DNA of 64,000 bases from Aphidius gifuensis (Eukaryota; Arthropoda; Insecta; Hymenoptera; Braconidae): NCBI RefSeq assembly GCF_014905175.1, contig NC_057792.1, forward strand, positions 10,884,321 through 10,948,320, written 5' to 3'. The position numbers and the translations under genes are program-made. Below, piece by piece: positions 12,671 through 24,775 of this stretch. The notes under the pieces were generated by a model that saw only the letters and a program-made list of their open reading frames with translations, ran no database searches and had not been told where the DNA came from. Position 1 is the first letter of the stretch. The number at the start of each line of letters is the position of its first letter.

Positions 12671-13305
12671 ATGTATGCGTGATCGTCAGCCCCCTCTCTC
12701 GTGAACGCGTATGTTCACACGTTTGTATATCCATAAAAATACAAACAGTATACGCGCAATTTGTTGTTAAATCAATAACTCAGTAAAATATCTGAAAATT
12801 TGTAAAAAACTTCTTGATATACTGCTCAACAATATTGCCACTGACAAGTTACTCAATTTTTAAATTTCTCCGACTCTTTTTTCATTCAAAGTTAGACAAA
12901 TTGAATTTTTCCTCGACATTAAATAATCATATAATAAAAATTAAACAATATGAATAAATGAGTTTTTTTATTATACTGTTGCAATCGGTAGCTTATAATG
13001 AAGCTACAGTCAACATTTCAAGTCGATTTATTACTTTTTAAAGAAGTTGTCTCGAGTTACATGATTAAAAAAAAGTATTTTTTTCAAAAAAAAAAATTTC
13101 GTTTTTATTTTTTATCCCATAAACTAATTATCATATAAAAAAGTTTATTTGGAGAAAAACATGTATTTTTTCATTTTATCGACGACTGTATTTTTTTTTT
13201 TTTTAATTTTTCAATTTTAACTTTTCTTATTTTCCACCCACAGCAACATAGCATTTTCTTGACTTCGAGCGCTCGACGTGTTATTGCATTCAGACCCTCA
13301 ATTGT
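11490..13305. repeat. central inverted repeat of the large duplication
   Basis: Arms 11490-12040 and 12706-13305 are reverse complements. Shared landmarks include TCGAGCGCTCGAAGTCAAGAA, TGCTGTGGGTGGAAAATAAG and AAACAGTATACGCGCAATTTG. The arm ends closest to the axis carry CGTATGTTCACACGTTTGTA. The spacer holds the decayed tandem copy (12041-12670) and a GC-richer patch at 12655-12712 (CTGCCGTTAGGGCTATG...). Confidence 0.75.
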
Positions 13306-13314
13306 CAACGTGAT

Positions 13315-13462
13315 TTAAAAAATTATAGACACTTCCGAATTCTTTTTGACGATCATCACAAGGGCAAGAACATGTTCGATCTAAAGTTTTGTAATGTGTC
13401 TTTATGTGATATTTTAAAAGATTTTTTGGGCTAGCTGGGACCTCTGTACAAAACAGGCATCT
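13315..13462 (-). pseudogene. C2H2 zinc-finger gene fragment
   Basis: Minus-strand translation reads CLFC, then SPKNLLKYHIKTH, TCSCPCDD and EFGSVYNFLNHV. This is a C-x2-C ... H-x3-H finger followed by a second, degenerate finger-like unit. The arrangement resembles paired fingers in insect C2H2 proteins. An in-frame TAG lies just before the first Cys and a stop follows the second unit, so it is either a short exon or a remnant. It sits immediately outside the innermost inverted arm near the axis of the large duplication. No flanking exon found. Confidence 0.45.
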
Positions 13463-13479
13463 ATATATTCTGTTCATAT

Positions 13480-14990
13480 TTTACTGTCACTGTGTATAAT
13501 TTATATAAAATGTACGAATAGAAAATGATAAAAAACTATTTGCTTCACAATTTTATATTACATTAAACCTAATTAAATTGAATCTAAATTTAAAGTTAAG
13601 TTTAAACTTTTAAGTTTTCAATTTTCTGGTCGAAATTGAATCAGAAGTTTTAATTCCAATTTTAAAAAAACAATTTTGGTTTTTTATAAATATTTTGAAC
13701 GATAGAAAACCCAAATTAGTGGTGGTTCTATGAGCTTTTTTGAAAATATTATCTTCACCTTTCTATAAATACTTTCACAAAACCTTATATTGATGTATAA
13801 AATTTAAATCGATCGTTGAAATCTGAAAAATTAAAATATCAATTGATAAGAAAGTTAAATACAAACGAAAATAACAACAAAAAAATTATAAACATACCAA
13901 ACTTTTTAAATTTTTAACATATAAAATATATTATTTTTCGGGACTAAAGGGTTTCAAATAATAAATTAATTTCAACGATATAATAAATTAACAGATCTAA
14001 CTTTCTAAAAATTACTCTAAATTTTTTTTTTTTTTTGGAGAAAACAAACGCTACTAGCTTGTTTAAGTTTCAACATGAAAAACAAATGAAGAATGAATTT
14101 AGATCTATTGAATTTGGGCCTCAAATTATTTTAATAAAACATAACAAGAATCCCAACCAACGCAGAAAAAAAATTTTTTCAAGCTATCAATGATCATTTT
14201 CGATTTTGAATTTTAGAATCTTTGGCTTTTTAATTATATAAGTGACTAACAACGGTAGGCTGACACAAGTCATCAGAATTTTTTTTTGCCAGACTGCCAG
14301 ACTCCTCCTTTCTCTCTTTCTCGGCGGGCTGTCTCATGTCCTGACCACTAGCAAAGAAAAATCCAACGTTTCAAGATTTTAATTTTCTTGGCTATAATAG
14401 TATATGTGTCTGTCAAAATGTGTCTAGCGCACACATATACTATTGAATAATTCAATAAGTAAATATTGAAAATAATAGATAATATATTTTGCATGATAAA
14501 AAATTCAATTTCAAACGTAAAAATTATTGATATATTTAGCGAATATTTGTGATAATTACGTAATGGTGTGTACATGACGGTAAATTGAATACGGAAAAAT
14601 CAAATTAATATTCATATAAAACTTACTTTCGTAATATCCAGAAATAATACAGGAGGTTTTATTATGTAGTTAATATTTGTAGAATCACCAAGTTGCATAT
14701 TAATTTTAACAATATTAATTTAACAAATAAGAATTTTATCTTAATAAAAAAGAAACAGTAAACCAATTGCTGACTATTATGTATTTTTTTTAATGAATTT
14801 TTTTTGGACTCGACAAGTAGAAAGTCTTCAAATGTTGACTTCTGCGCTTCATACGATATACTGGGAACGTTAAGTTCAGTTTACCTGCAAAAAGGAATTT
14901 AAAAAAGTGAGGTTATTGATAATACGTATCCATTGATTGAAAATGAATAAACAGAATATTGTTGAAAATGTGCAGTTCATTTCAATTGTT
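13480..14990. other. non-coding stretch with a MITE-type hairpin
   Basis: AT-rich with no supportable gene. At 14396-14445 a hairpin (AATAGTATATGTGTCTG ... CGCACACATATACTATT) preceded by CTGTCTCATGTCC parallels the internal hairpin of the TTAA MITEs (which have GTTGTCTCATGTTTTTTGGC before the stem). It is likely a diverged relative of that family. Confidence 0.5.
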
Positions 14991-15934
14991 TTTTTTCTTT
15001 TTTTTTTGTATAATATTTTAATTTTTTTTTTTTCAATGAATAATAATTAATATTATTCATAAAAAATTTTTTATTGAAAAAAATCATTATTGAGTCGATT
15101 GATTCTTATATATCTAATATAAAAATTCAATGACAAATAAATACATTGTTCGAATTCTCCAGCAATAATATCTCAATAATATACGTCCATTTAATTTTTT
15201 TGTGGTAAGACATGCGCAGCTATGCCGCATTCAGGCAAGCAGCTATTTTCTGCTTGATGTCCAGACTAGAAAGACGTATATACAATCGTATTTTTAATTA
15301 CTATTATTCTGCAAAAAAGGTGTTCTATTAATTATATCGACGTAGGTTGTATCATTTTAAATTTTTTATCAAGATTAATTATTAATATATAAAAATTTTT
15401 TTTACTATGAAGGAATTTATGAAAGGGATTGAACTTTGATTCAGTGTGTCATTTGGAATGTGAAAATAATAAAAAAGAAAAAAAATTATAAAAATTTTTA
15501 TATATATCTATAAAGTTAGTTTAAAAAATTATATATAAATAAAATAATATAAATATAATAACATTTCGTATTAAATACTTATAATAAAAAAAAAAGTACA
15601 TTCAATTAAAAATTTTTTTTCTTTTTCTTTCTCTCTATTTACAATTTTATGTTGCCGCGTAATATTTTTTTGAAGTGAAACTTCTTTAGAATGGGCAGTA
15701 AAAAAAAAAAACAAAAGATGGATGCAACGAAAGTAACGGTATGAAGGTAAGTAATTTTAAATAATTTTGTTTGTTTTATTTATTTATTCCCTTGACAACG
15801 ATACGAAAAGTTTGTTTTAAAAATTTGTTTCAAAAATTTTAAATAAATAGTTTAAAAGATTCAGTATATCAGCGTACTATTAGTGTCTAAAACTTTTATT
15901 ATATACAATATATAATTTATTATATTATTTTTTG

Positions 15935-17475
15935 ATCAAATAATGAGTATTTAAAATTAATCTGTTAAATAAACGAATAATACACAATATAATGGTTATT
16001 CAAGTGCTTGACATAATACGACAGCAACATCATAATCACAATACCAAACAAATAAATAAATAATATGTGGATGAAATGTGGTACCACGGAACGATAGTAA
16101 AGATATTTATATTTAGATTGTATAGGATTTCAAGAAACAATTAATGACATTGAATATTATCAGAAAAATGTGACAAATGTACTGGTAATCCTGAATCAGT
16201 AAAAATTAAAATACGACCACGTGCTATACCAATGTCTGATAATTTTGATGAGACTTGTACTGGTGGTTATAATAATATGTTTAAAACAAATAATGAGTAT
16301 CTAAAATAAATCTGTTAAAAACAATTAATACACAGATAGTGGTTATTTAAGTGCTTGACATAATACGACAGCAAATATCATAATCACAATACCAAACAAC
16401 AATAAATAATATGTGGATAAAATTTGGTACCACGTGAACGTACAGATAGCAAAGATGGTAATTTAGATTGTATAGATTTCGTTGAGACAATTAGTAATGA
16501 CATTAAAATATTATTAAACATGTGAGAATGTACTGGTGATCCTAAATCAGTAAAATTTAAAATATGACTAGATCCTATACCAATGTGTCTGGTAATTTTC
16601 ATGAGACTTGTACTGGTAGTTGTAATAATATTTTTAAATCAAATAATGAGTATTTAAGGTTGTTTTTAAATGAAATTCCCGTAATTTAATTTTCGATTTT
16701 TTTTTTTTTTAATGTTTAAATGAAATAATTATCTATTTGGTGGGATTTTTCGTAATTTCATCTGCGTCAAAATCCAGATATTATGTCAAAGTTACAACTT
16801 TAACACGCAAGTTATTAGGAGTATAGGTAATGTTTGCGTTTGTATTCCTTTTTAAAAACTCCTAATTTAAATTTTGATTTTTTCTACAGATTTGAAACAC
16901 TTTACAAATACGAAATCAATAAAAAAAAAAATTATCCATTTCTCAGTGCTGTTTAAAAGATATTGGCTAATTACTTTTAAATTTACGAGTTTCAGCCGGC
17001 TGAATTACACATTGAAAATTTGGGGTACGTTCCAATACCGCCGTTCGGTTTTATTCTTCTAGCTCTATCCTTATTCTATCTCTTCTGGCTCATCTTCCAT
17101 CTTCTTCTATCCTTCTCTTACAAGAAAATGTACGGTTTTGGAACTTCCCTGAATGTTTATTAGAGTAGTATTAGTGTCTGTAAATATAAGCCGGCAACAC
17201 TCACACTACTCTTATACGACGCATCAGTAAAGTGAAAAGATTTAGGCATGATGGCGCTATAATTTTCTCATTTAACATACGTTTGTAAGTACCCCCTGAA
17301 CCCAAAACGTCGCCCGGTCATGATTTAAAAACAACCTTAAATGAATCTGTCTGAAAAATCAAATAATATACACAAGATAGTGGTTATTCAAGTGCTGCTT
17401 GTTATGATCGTGCTTGTCATGATCGAAATAAATTCAAGATCTTGAATGAATTTGTTAGGACAAAAAATGGAACAG
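15935..17475. repeat. ~350-bp tandem repeat, third unit split by a MITE
   Basis: Units start at about 15936, 16286 and 16634 with AAATAATGAGTAT. Each carries TGGTTATTCAAGTGCTTGACAT, AATATGTGGAT, GGTACCACG, GTACTGGT and a GAGACTTGTACTGGT end. The third unit is interrupted by the MITE at 16658-17336 and resumes at 17341. A short plus-strand frame inside each unit (CDKCTGNPESVKIK in unit 1) may derive from an exon, but it is broken in unit 2 and I do not recognise it. Confidence 0.75.
16658..17336. mobile_element. TTAA MITE (piggyBac-like), GGTTGTTTTTAAAT termini
   Basis: Terminal inverted repeats GGTTGTTTTTAAAT and ATTTAAAAACAACC are flanked on both sides by TTAA (16654-16657 and 17337-17340), the target duplication of piggyBac-type transposases. 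It is 679 bp and non-coding, with an internal AAAGTTACAACTTT core (near 16789) related to the AAAGTTGWCAACTTT core of the other TTAA MITEs here. It splits a tandem-repeat unit. Neighbouring units show the uninterrupted GTATTTAAAATTAATCTG-type target at 15951. Confidence 0.85.
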
Positions 17476-17830
17476 ATGATTAAATATTGAATCATTCAAT
17501 GAAACAACAACAATAGGAGTAAATAATAATTCAATAAATGATGTACCAAGTGGAAATTAAAATAACAACAACAATATTGATCATATATAAACAACAGCAT
17601 CATAGAACAAATACACGGTGGTGGTAGTGGCGGCGATGATGCACCATCAATGTGTTTGTGGCATCTGCTCATAAAAGATGTTGAAAAATCGATCAATATT
17701 TGACATTAAATTTTTAAAACATCAAATAGTTCGTTTTGTTTTGTTTTTTATTCAAATATTGAGGAGATAGCTACTGAATCAAAATCAAATTTATCTATTA
17801 TAATTTGTATTAATTTTATATTTTTCAGGC

Positions 17831-18058
17831 TGTAAATATGTCAGACATGAGGCTGAAATTGACTCAATATTTAATAATATTGGAACCTTAAGTCATCTAA
17901 AGTTGATATATCGGGAAAATATTAAAAATATCATCCCGACAAAAATCCTGAAGATAAAAGAGCAACTGAAAACTCAGTATTTCATGAATACATAGACGTC
18001 CTATTTATTGATATGGACGCTGAAAAATATTGCTCGACTAATGATTCAGTAAAGTTGT
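17831..18058 (+). pseudogene. J-domain (DnaJ-like) gene fragment
   Basis: After a good acceptor (TATTTTTCAG ending at 17830) the plus strand reads RHEAEIDSIFNNIGTLSHLK and then, after a one-base frame slip and a TAA, KYHPDKNPEDKRATEN. This contains the invariant HPD motif and the helix-III sequence typical of J-domains, which stimulate Hsp70 ATPase. The tail (FHEYIDVLFIDMD) no longer matches well. It ends in a stop at about 18057, exactly where a foldback element begins. It is a fragment carried in the composite repeat; no other exon found. Confidence 0.5.
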
Positions 18059-18784
18059 AGGGTTTGGCTTGGGGATCAAAACCAAAAAGTTCAAAATGGC
18101 GGAGTTTCAGTATAAACGAAGTTTTTCAAATGGATACTATATTTTTCTTTTGTACTAAAATGTTTTTTACATCTAAATCCAACACTTTCACTCTGAAAAG
18201 TTTTTCGATAAAATCACTTTTTTCCGCTTAATTTTATCTGTTGATGATTTTCCTCAAAAAAAAATGGCTCAAATTTAAAAATGATATTTAGAAAAGTTGT
18301 AGCGTTCAGAAGACAACACGAAAAGGAAAAAAAAATTTTAAAAGTTCAAAATGGCGGAGTTTAAAGTATGAACATCTTTTGAGGTTAGGTGTAAGTTTTT
18401 CTACTAATAAATTGTTCGCATCAAGATTAACATTTTTAAATAAATTTTTTGGCTAAGTCCATTTTTATATCCACATATTCACTCCGCCATTTCGAATTTT
18501 TTACCAAATTTTTTTTTTCGTTTTGTCTTTCGAAACGCTACAACTTTTCCAAATATCATTTTCAAATCAAAGCCATTTTTGAGGAAAATCCAATCAAACA
18601 GATAAAATCGAGCCGAAAAAACAGTGATTTTATCGAAAAATTTTTCAAATAAAAAGTGTAAGTTTTGATGTAAGAAACATTTTTATGCAAAAGAAATACA
18701 GTATCCATTTTAAAACTATTTTTAATACCTGAAACTCCACCATTTTATATATTTCTAGGTCCCTTCTAAACCCTACAACTTTTT
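18051..18784. repeat. foldback repeat (GTTGTAGGGTTT arms)
   Basis: Left AAAGTTGTAGGGTTT and right AAACCCTACAACTTT are inverted. Internal pairs include AAAATGGCGGAGTTT with ACTCCGCCATTTCGAA, and GATAAAATCACTTTTTTCCG with its complement near 18610. The arms also contain direct subrepeats (AAAGTTCAAAATGGCGGAGTTT occurs twice on the left). Small ORFs inside are by-products. Confidence 0.7.
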
Positions 18785-20164
18785 ACTTCCTTGAATCATT
18801 TTTAATTTGAGCTATATTTTCAAGAAAAATCCATATCCAACAAGACAGTCTGTATATACATAAAATAAAAAAGTGTACATAAAAATAGTAATAGAAGTGT
18901 TCAGCTGACTAGGTTGTTCAATAAATAAATATTTATATAAAAATTATATTCTGTGTTGAATTTATAAATTAGAATTTCATTTACATAGAACCTTAATATT
19001 ATAACTAATCAATAAATTTAAAAATTTCTATCATAATTGTTGATGACTGAATGAACATAATAGTTCACTCGAGAGGAGAGCGAAAAAGACAACTAGTCAA
19101 AAATATATTAATGCAACGAGAGATCTTTCAATAACAATTTATTAGAATTACTGAAGAAGTTTCACTTCCCTGTGCGTACAATAACACACATCTTTTTTTT
19201 TTTTTGTTCTATTCTACATCGCTTTTCATTTTTAAAACAATTGATGAATGAAATATGAATAATATGAAATTATAAATAGAAAACAAATGTTGCGTTTTTT
19301 TGAACAAATAAAAATTTCGGTATAATATAATTTTTTTGTTAATTTTCCCGGTGTGATATGATTCATTGTGCTCAAATTTAAAATCATTCATATTAAAATA
19401 TAAACAGACAAAACAAAAAATTATGAATGTTTAATCAAATTTAATGACATTATATATAATGTACTTTATTTTCAATATAAATTTTCATAATTGTGCTAGT
19501 TTACAATTCTGTGTTACTTCGTTGTTGTTGTCTTTATTTTTCTCCAGTTCTCGTGTTTTTATCTTTTGTTCCGGCAAGGCAAACGTGACAATATACATGT
19601 ATTCAGGGACGTAGTAAAACACGCACCAACTTGTACAAGTTTTTTGGTTTTTTTCTATTTTTTATTTTTTTTTGTTTTATTATATTGTATGATATGTTTC
19701 TGAAGAATTATCAGAAAACATTATTTTTTTGTGATGTCATAAAACAAAAGAAAAAAAAATTATTAATATCAATATGTAGAAAAACAGTTAAAAAAATTTT
19801 AGAAAATATTTTTTCTTCTTAAATATAGAATAATTATTCAATCAAATAACATCAACTATATGTTTTGAATATGAAAATTTAATAAAAAAAAATTTTTTTT
19901 AAAAATTATAGTTTAAATGCTGTCACAATGAATTCTTAAGATTGTACGTCTATTTTTATTCAGAAAATATTATGTTAACAATGAATTTTGAAGAAAAAAA
20001 AGTTGACCAACTTTTAAATTATTCTAGTGATTAGTGATTGTCCTGTCTTGCAAAATAGAAAAAATGATGGTGAGTCTAATTTGTATTATTCAACCAACTG
20101 TTATTAATTTATTTCAAATGTTAATGAAATTTGTTGAATACTAAAACCTATATATTTATCATAT

Positions 20165-21325
20165 TTTGGCTGGTACCGAGTTCGTTCCCAAGCCGGATTA
20201 AGGCCAAAAAAAAATCCGAGTTCGTTCCCGGGGGCGGTACTATTGCAGCCGAGTTCGTTCCCATCACGATTTCCCCTATTTTAGTTTTAGATACCCCCTC
20301 CCTTAACATTTCCCTCCACATTTTTTCCAGGCTTAGGATTGGCGGCAAATTGCAGGCATGTTTAAAAATGTGTTTTATATACATATAATGTATATTGTAT
20401 ATATATATATATAATATATTTTTTCAAATATAAGTCAAAGTAAAATATAAATGTCAATATAAAATAATTTATTTTGAGTGCTTAAAAATAAATAATAATA
20501 GATGAAATAAAATAAAAAATAATAATCTAATATTATAAATATTATATATTTTGATATGATATACATAAATATAATATTTTTCATTATTTAATATGTACAT
20601 TTCTATTCTTTAAAATATGTAGTAGAGTAAAATAGAGTAAATATAAAGGTCAATATATAATATAGTATAAGAAATTCAATAATAAATGATAAAATAACAA
20701 AAATAAATAATAATATAATAAAATAAATACTATATTTTGATACAAAATACATCTATGCATATTGTATGTTATAAATATAATATTGTTTTTTATCAATTAT
20801 TCATTATTTTTATTTATTTTCTTCAAATATAAGTCATAATTAGTAACTTTTTGCTTATAAAATAAATAACCTTATAGAAAATAAATTCGATATATATGTC
20901 AATATATAAAAGTCAAACTTTATATTAAATAGTAATCTCAATTAAAATTAATTAATTAATTAATAAACTAATTATTAAATTGGTATTTTAATTAATAAGT
21001 CAATTAATGAAGTATAAATATTTGATATTAATCAATAATATCTTAATAATACTAAAAAGTCGTGCTACACCGGGTAGACTCGGTTAGATTCGGGCATGCT
21101 TGATCGATGGTTGGTGGAATTACGAATCGTGCTGCACCGGCTAGACTCGGTTGAATTCGGTCTCCGGAAAAAAGCGAACTGGCAAAGTGGAGGGGACACG
21201 GTAGGGGAAACGATTGGAACGAACTCGGATTTTTTTTTGGGAACGAACTCGGATGAACGTGCCCCGCCCCCCAAAATTAATCCGGGCATTTCGGGGAAGC
21301 GGGAACGAACTCGGCAATTGCCCAT
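20165..21325. repeat. element with CCGAGTTCGTTCC motif arrays at both ends
   Basis: CCGAGTTCGTTCC occurs three times near the left end (about 20177, 20217, 20239) and three times in inverse near the right end (about 21218, 21240, 21302). They are separated by GC-rich spacers such as GGGGGCGGTACTATTGCAGC and CGTGCCCCGCCCCCC. The 860-bp middle is almost pure AT. A further short duplication near 21062-21155 repeats GTGCTACACCGGGTAGACTCGG-like sequence. No gene. Confidence 0.65.
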
Positions 21326-21354
21326 ATTTTTTAAAATTATGGACCTATAGATAT

Positions 21355-22375
21355 TATAGATTTTTGTACAAAAAGGAGAGTATTCGAAATTAATTTTTAT
21401 TTTGTTTTTTTAAACATACAAAAAAAGAGGATATCAAAAAAGTCAAGTACAAAAGTACTCATTTCTTTACAAATCATTGACCCATATGAATAGTCTTAAC
21501 TTTTGACAAAATTTTATACTTGACCCCGCCCGGTTCTTCCCAAATAAAATTTTAAGCCTACACACTTCCATAATTGTTTATAACATTGACGACGACATTA
21601 ATGATGTTGTTGCTCTACGATTTCACTGGATTACACGCTGTAAGGTGGTGTAGCAAGAATTCACATCACTAGTTACTATTATATTTTACCTAGATGTTAC
21701 TGAATATATTTTGGTCATATCTAGTGAATAGTGATGCAAGATTGAATTTAGAAGTGTTCTAGCATGTGAATCCACCGCTTAATACGGACCAGTGTTGGTA
21801 AGTATGATACTAGTGTATCATACATACATCTGTAGTTTCATACACTTCAAGAGCGCCCCTATATTTTACTTTTCGAACTATTCTACTGACGTCTTTTTTT
21901 AGCTGCTCAATGTTCGTGAGAAAAATTTCATAGAAAACTTCATTACAAAACTTCATTTCTCCGTATGATTCAATTTGCGAGAGATTTAGACTAACCATGG
22001 AGAGAATCAAAGTATACGTGGAGAAATATTATCACCAGTAGTTGACTAAGTATGATAGTTCAGTATTATATACATATTTTTCATATGCGTATTAATTAAT
22101 TTGGTACAGTTAAATTGCTTCTATCTTTCACTTTTTATTAAGCCTACATTTGTGTGAAAGACTTGAAATTTTGTTTGAAAAGAACCGGGCGGGGTCAAGT
22201 ATAAAATTTTGTCAAAAGTTAAGACTATTCATATGGGTCAATGATTTGTGAAGAAATGAGTACTTTTGTACTTGTCTTTCTGGATATCCTCTTTTCCGTA
22301 TGTTTAAAAAAATAAAATTAAAATTAATTTCGAATACTTGACTCTCCTTTTTGTACAAAAATTTATTCTTGTTAT
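21355..22375. repeat. foldback element
   Basis: Arms of about 180 bp, at 21355-21530 and 22180-22375, are close reverse complements. They share TTTTTGTACAAAAAGGAGAGT, AAGAGGATATC, GTACAAAAGTACTCATTTCTT and GACCCCGCCCGGTTCTT. The spacer holds a short palindrome (ATGATACTAGTGTATCAT near 21808) and no credible gene. Confidence 0.75.
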
Positions 22376-22489
22376 TTGTTTGATATCATATCTTTTTGTA
22401 AAGTCTTTAAATCGTTCACAAATAAAAAATAACAACATATCATACGTCCAAATCGTGAATCGTTATTTAAAATTTATTTAGTGGGCTTT

Positions 22490-24010
22490 GTACTTTTTTG
22501 AGTACGTTCTAAAAATAAAATATAATATACAAAATCAAAAATATAATTTTTGTAAAAAACAAACTCGTTAAAGTTGTTCTTTACGTTAGCTTAGTACTAC
22601 TGTATATACTAAATTTTTATTCAATTTAAAAAAAAAAATTAAAAATTCAAACAAACGATGATAAATATTTTAGGAGAATTAAAGCTGCCTGTGTTTGAAA
22701 AATAAAATCGAAATAAAAAAAGATCACGTTTTATCCTTATTACACAAACAAACTTTAACGCCGCGGTTTTCTTCACAATTCCAAGATCAGGTTGATAGAC
22801 AGCTAAGACTTAATATAATTCCATGATATGATCATTCAAAATAATCGACAATACTTTTATCTAAGAATCGATATTGTATCACATGCGAATAAATAATTTT
22901 TCAATAGAAACGTCAAATTATTAGAAAACAGATATCGTATGCACGCCCTGGTAGAAATATTTCTCCAACTTATTCCAACTTTCTCCGCTTTTTTTCCAGC
23001 TTTCTCCACCTTTTTACAAAAATGACCCATGGTTCGAGAAAAGTTGGAAAGAAGTTGAAAAAAAGTTGGAGTAAATTCCAGGTTGAAGAAATGGCGGAAA
23101 AAAGTTGGAGAAAAGTCGGAAAAAAATGGAGTAAATTTTTGGCTGGAAAAAGGTTGGAGAAATTTGTCCGCCATTTCTCCAACTATGGGTCATTTTCGTA
23201 AAGAGGTGGAGAAATGGCGGAGAAAAGTTGGAGAAACGTCGGAGAAATATTTCTACCAGAGCGTATTTGACAAAAATTTTTTTTGATTATTAATCAGGTA
23301 CAGCTGACAAATTTTTTCTTTAAGAGGACTCAAATATGTGATGTAACTCCAAAATAGCCTATTTTAAATTGAAAATGAAGAAATTAAAAAATCTTTTCTT
23401 TGTGCCTATCCCAGGTAAACACGAATATTTGTCGTTTGCATTGATTGATTTATTGATTGTTATTCATCAGCAACTCAATTACAGCTGTACTAGTGTTGTG
23501 ATAACTATAATGGAAGGTGGAGTTATCAAAAAATTACAGAAAAACAGAAATATAATTTACGTTTCCAAAAAAATTTATATGAAATACCCTGCAAATACCA
23601 AAAATTCTAATATCAAGCTCATCTAAAAACAAGCTGAAAAGTTAATCCAATAACAAGATATATGCAAAATAGTGAGATTGTTGATCATCAAATTGCATCT
23701 TTGCTGGAAAGTTTTCGTCTGAAAAACCTAATCTTGGAATTGTGAAGAAAACCGCGGCGTTAAAGTTTGTTTGTGTAATAAGGATAAAACGTGATCTTTT
23801 TTTATTTCGATTTTATTTTTCAAACACAGGCAGCTTTAATTCTCGTAAAATATTTATCATCGTTTGTTTGAATTTTTTATTTTTTTTTGTTAAATTGAAT
23901 AAAAATTTAGTATATACAGTAGTACTAAGCTAACGTAAAGAACAACTTTAACGAGTTTGTTTTTTACAAAAATTATATTTTTGATTTTGTATATTATTTT
24001 ACTTCTTTTG
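22490..24010. repeat. foldback element with a nested MITE
   Basis: Arms of ~250 bp, at about 22540-22795 and 23729-23995, are inverted copies. They share GATCTTGGAATTGTGAAGAAA, CCGCGGCGTTAAAGTTTG, AAGGATAAAACGTGATC and AACACAGGCAGCTTTAATT. The spacer holds the separate TIR element at 22946-23262. No coding sequence recognised. Confidence 0.75.
22946..23262. mobile_element. small MITE with CTGGTAGAAATATTTCTCC termini
   Basis: Inverted termini CTGGTAGAAATATTTCTCC and GGAGAAATATTTCTACCAG enclose a purine-biased core made of degenerate TTGGAGAAAAG units in one half and their complement in the other, with a mirrored AAATGACCCATGG / ATGGGTCATTTTC pair. It is nested between the arms of the larger foldback. 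The ORFs across it are repeat-driven. Confidence 0.75.
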
Positions 24011-24149
24011 TTCAAAAATTCAGCTTAAAAGTAAAAATAATCAATCAATTCATGAATGATTGTATTACCAAAAAAAAAAAATAGTTTTAAAAATATAAGT
24101 GAAATAAAAAAATAAAAAATCTATTAGAAATTTATATAGTTCAGAGTGA

Positions 24150-24775
24150 TACCGATTTTAGTGGCAAGGCTGTTAATTTACCATTACGAAGGCATCTTAT
24201 TAAAAAATTTATCAACAAACGGCGCACGCAGGTGTCTTACGCCATCTATCAATAGTCACTTTACTGCGATCTAAAATACTGTCTGAAGCTAGGTTTTTCG
24301 GTATATACACCAATTATTTTCTTGCTGCGGTCTTTAATTTTGTATCAATTAGAGGCACTAGAAGCTCTATATATGGTTATCATCAATGAATATTATTATT
24401 TTATAAATATTATTTCAACAATAGCTACAAATTTAATTTAACTAGTTGATTGGTAAATAATTTTTGTCACACTATGATCTAAAATACTGACTGGGAATTC
24501 GTGGAAGTATTTCAGATCGCATCGAGATTTAACTTTGTATAAATTAGAGGCACTAAAAGCTCTATATATTACTATCATCAATAAATATTATCATTTTATA
24601 ATTATTTTATAAATATTATTCCAACAATAGCTACAAATTCAATAACTAGTTGATTGATGAATAATTTTTGTCACACTATGATCTGAAATACCGACTGGAG
24701 ATTCTTGGAAGTATTTCAGATCGCATCGGGATTCAACTTGGTATAAATTAGGGTCACTAAAAGCTATATCCCCGG
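24150..24775. repeat. ~200-bp tandem repeat
   Basis: Two and a half units. Each carries GTCACACTATGATCT, GAAGTATTTCAGATCGCATCG, TATAAATTAG and CACTA-AAGCTCTATAT (near 24346, 24541 and 24744). No reading frame. Confidence 0.7.

Larger units (their letters stand above)
15672..19168. mobile_element. composite repeat bounded by GAAGTGAAACTTCTT modules
   Basis: The left boundary module GAAGTGAAACTTCTTT (15672-15687), followed by AGAATGGGCAG and a CAAAAGATGGATGCAACGAAAG block, is matched by an inverted GAAGTTTCACTTC module at 19154-19168, outside which lies CCTGTGCGTACAATAACAC. The same two boundary types, swapped, bound a second composite repeat at 48.0-50.1 kb. Here the interior holds a tandem repeat, a TTAA MITE, a J-domain fragment and a foldback. 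No transposase recognised. Boundaries are inferred from the shared modules; the true element ends may lie further out. Confidence 0.5.
6910..20163. repeat. giant interrupted inverted duplication
   Basis: Left and right halves match as reverse complements in nested blocks: 6910-7340 with 19800-20163; a short block at 7556-7585 with 19775-19800; 8449-8960 with 19225-19775; 9163-9722 with 15027-15565; and 11490-12040 with 12706-13305. The symmetry axis is near 12680. Divergence is moderate, with many small indels. Each half carries private insertions: 7590-8448 on the left, and about 15.6-19.2 kb on the right. It could be an old inverted segmental duplication, a very large foldback element, or partly an assembly artefact; the private insertions argue for a real and old structure. 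Confidence 0.75.

Noticed and set aside
15672..19168. Endogenous viral segment
   Set aside because: Repeated boundary modules and gene fragments raised the idea, but no viral gene, circle junction or gene set is visible, so a transposon-type composite is the simpler reading.
20131..21350. Four short frames containing EFVP or GTNSD peptides
   Set aside because: They are translations of the repeated CCGAGTTCGTTCC word; no conserved frame.
22857..23286. Several overlapping frames rich in Trp/Lys/Glu or Phe/Ser
   Set aside because: All derive from the TTGGAGAAAAG repeat units of the MITE at 22946-23262.
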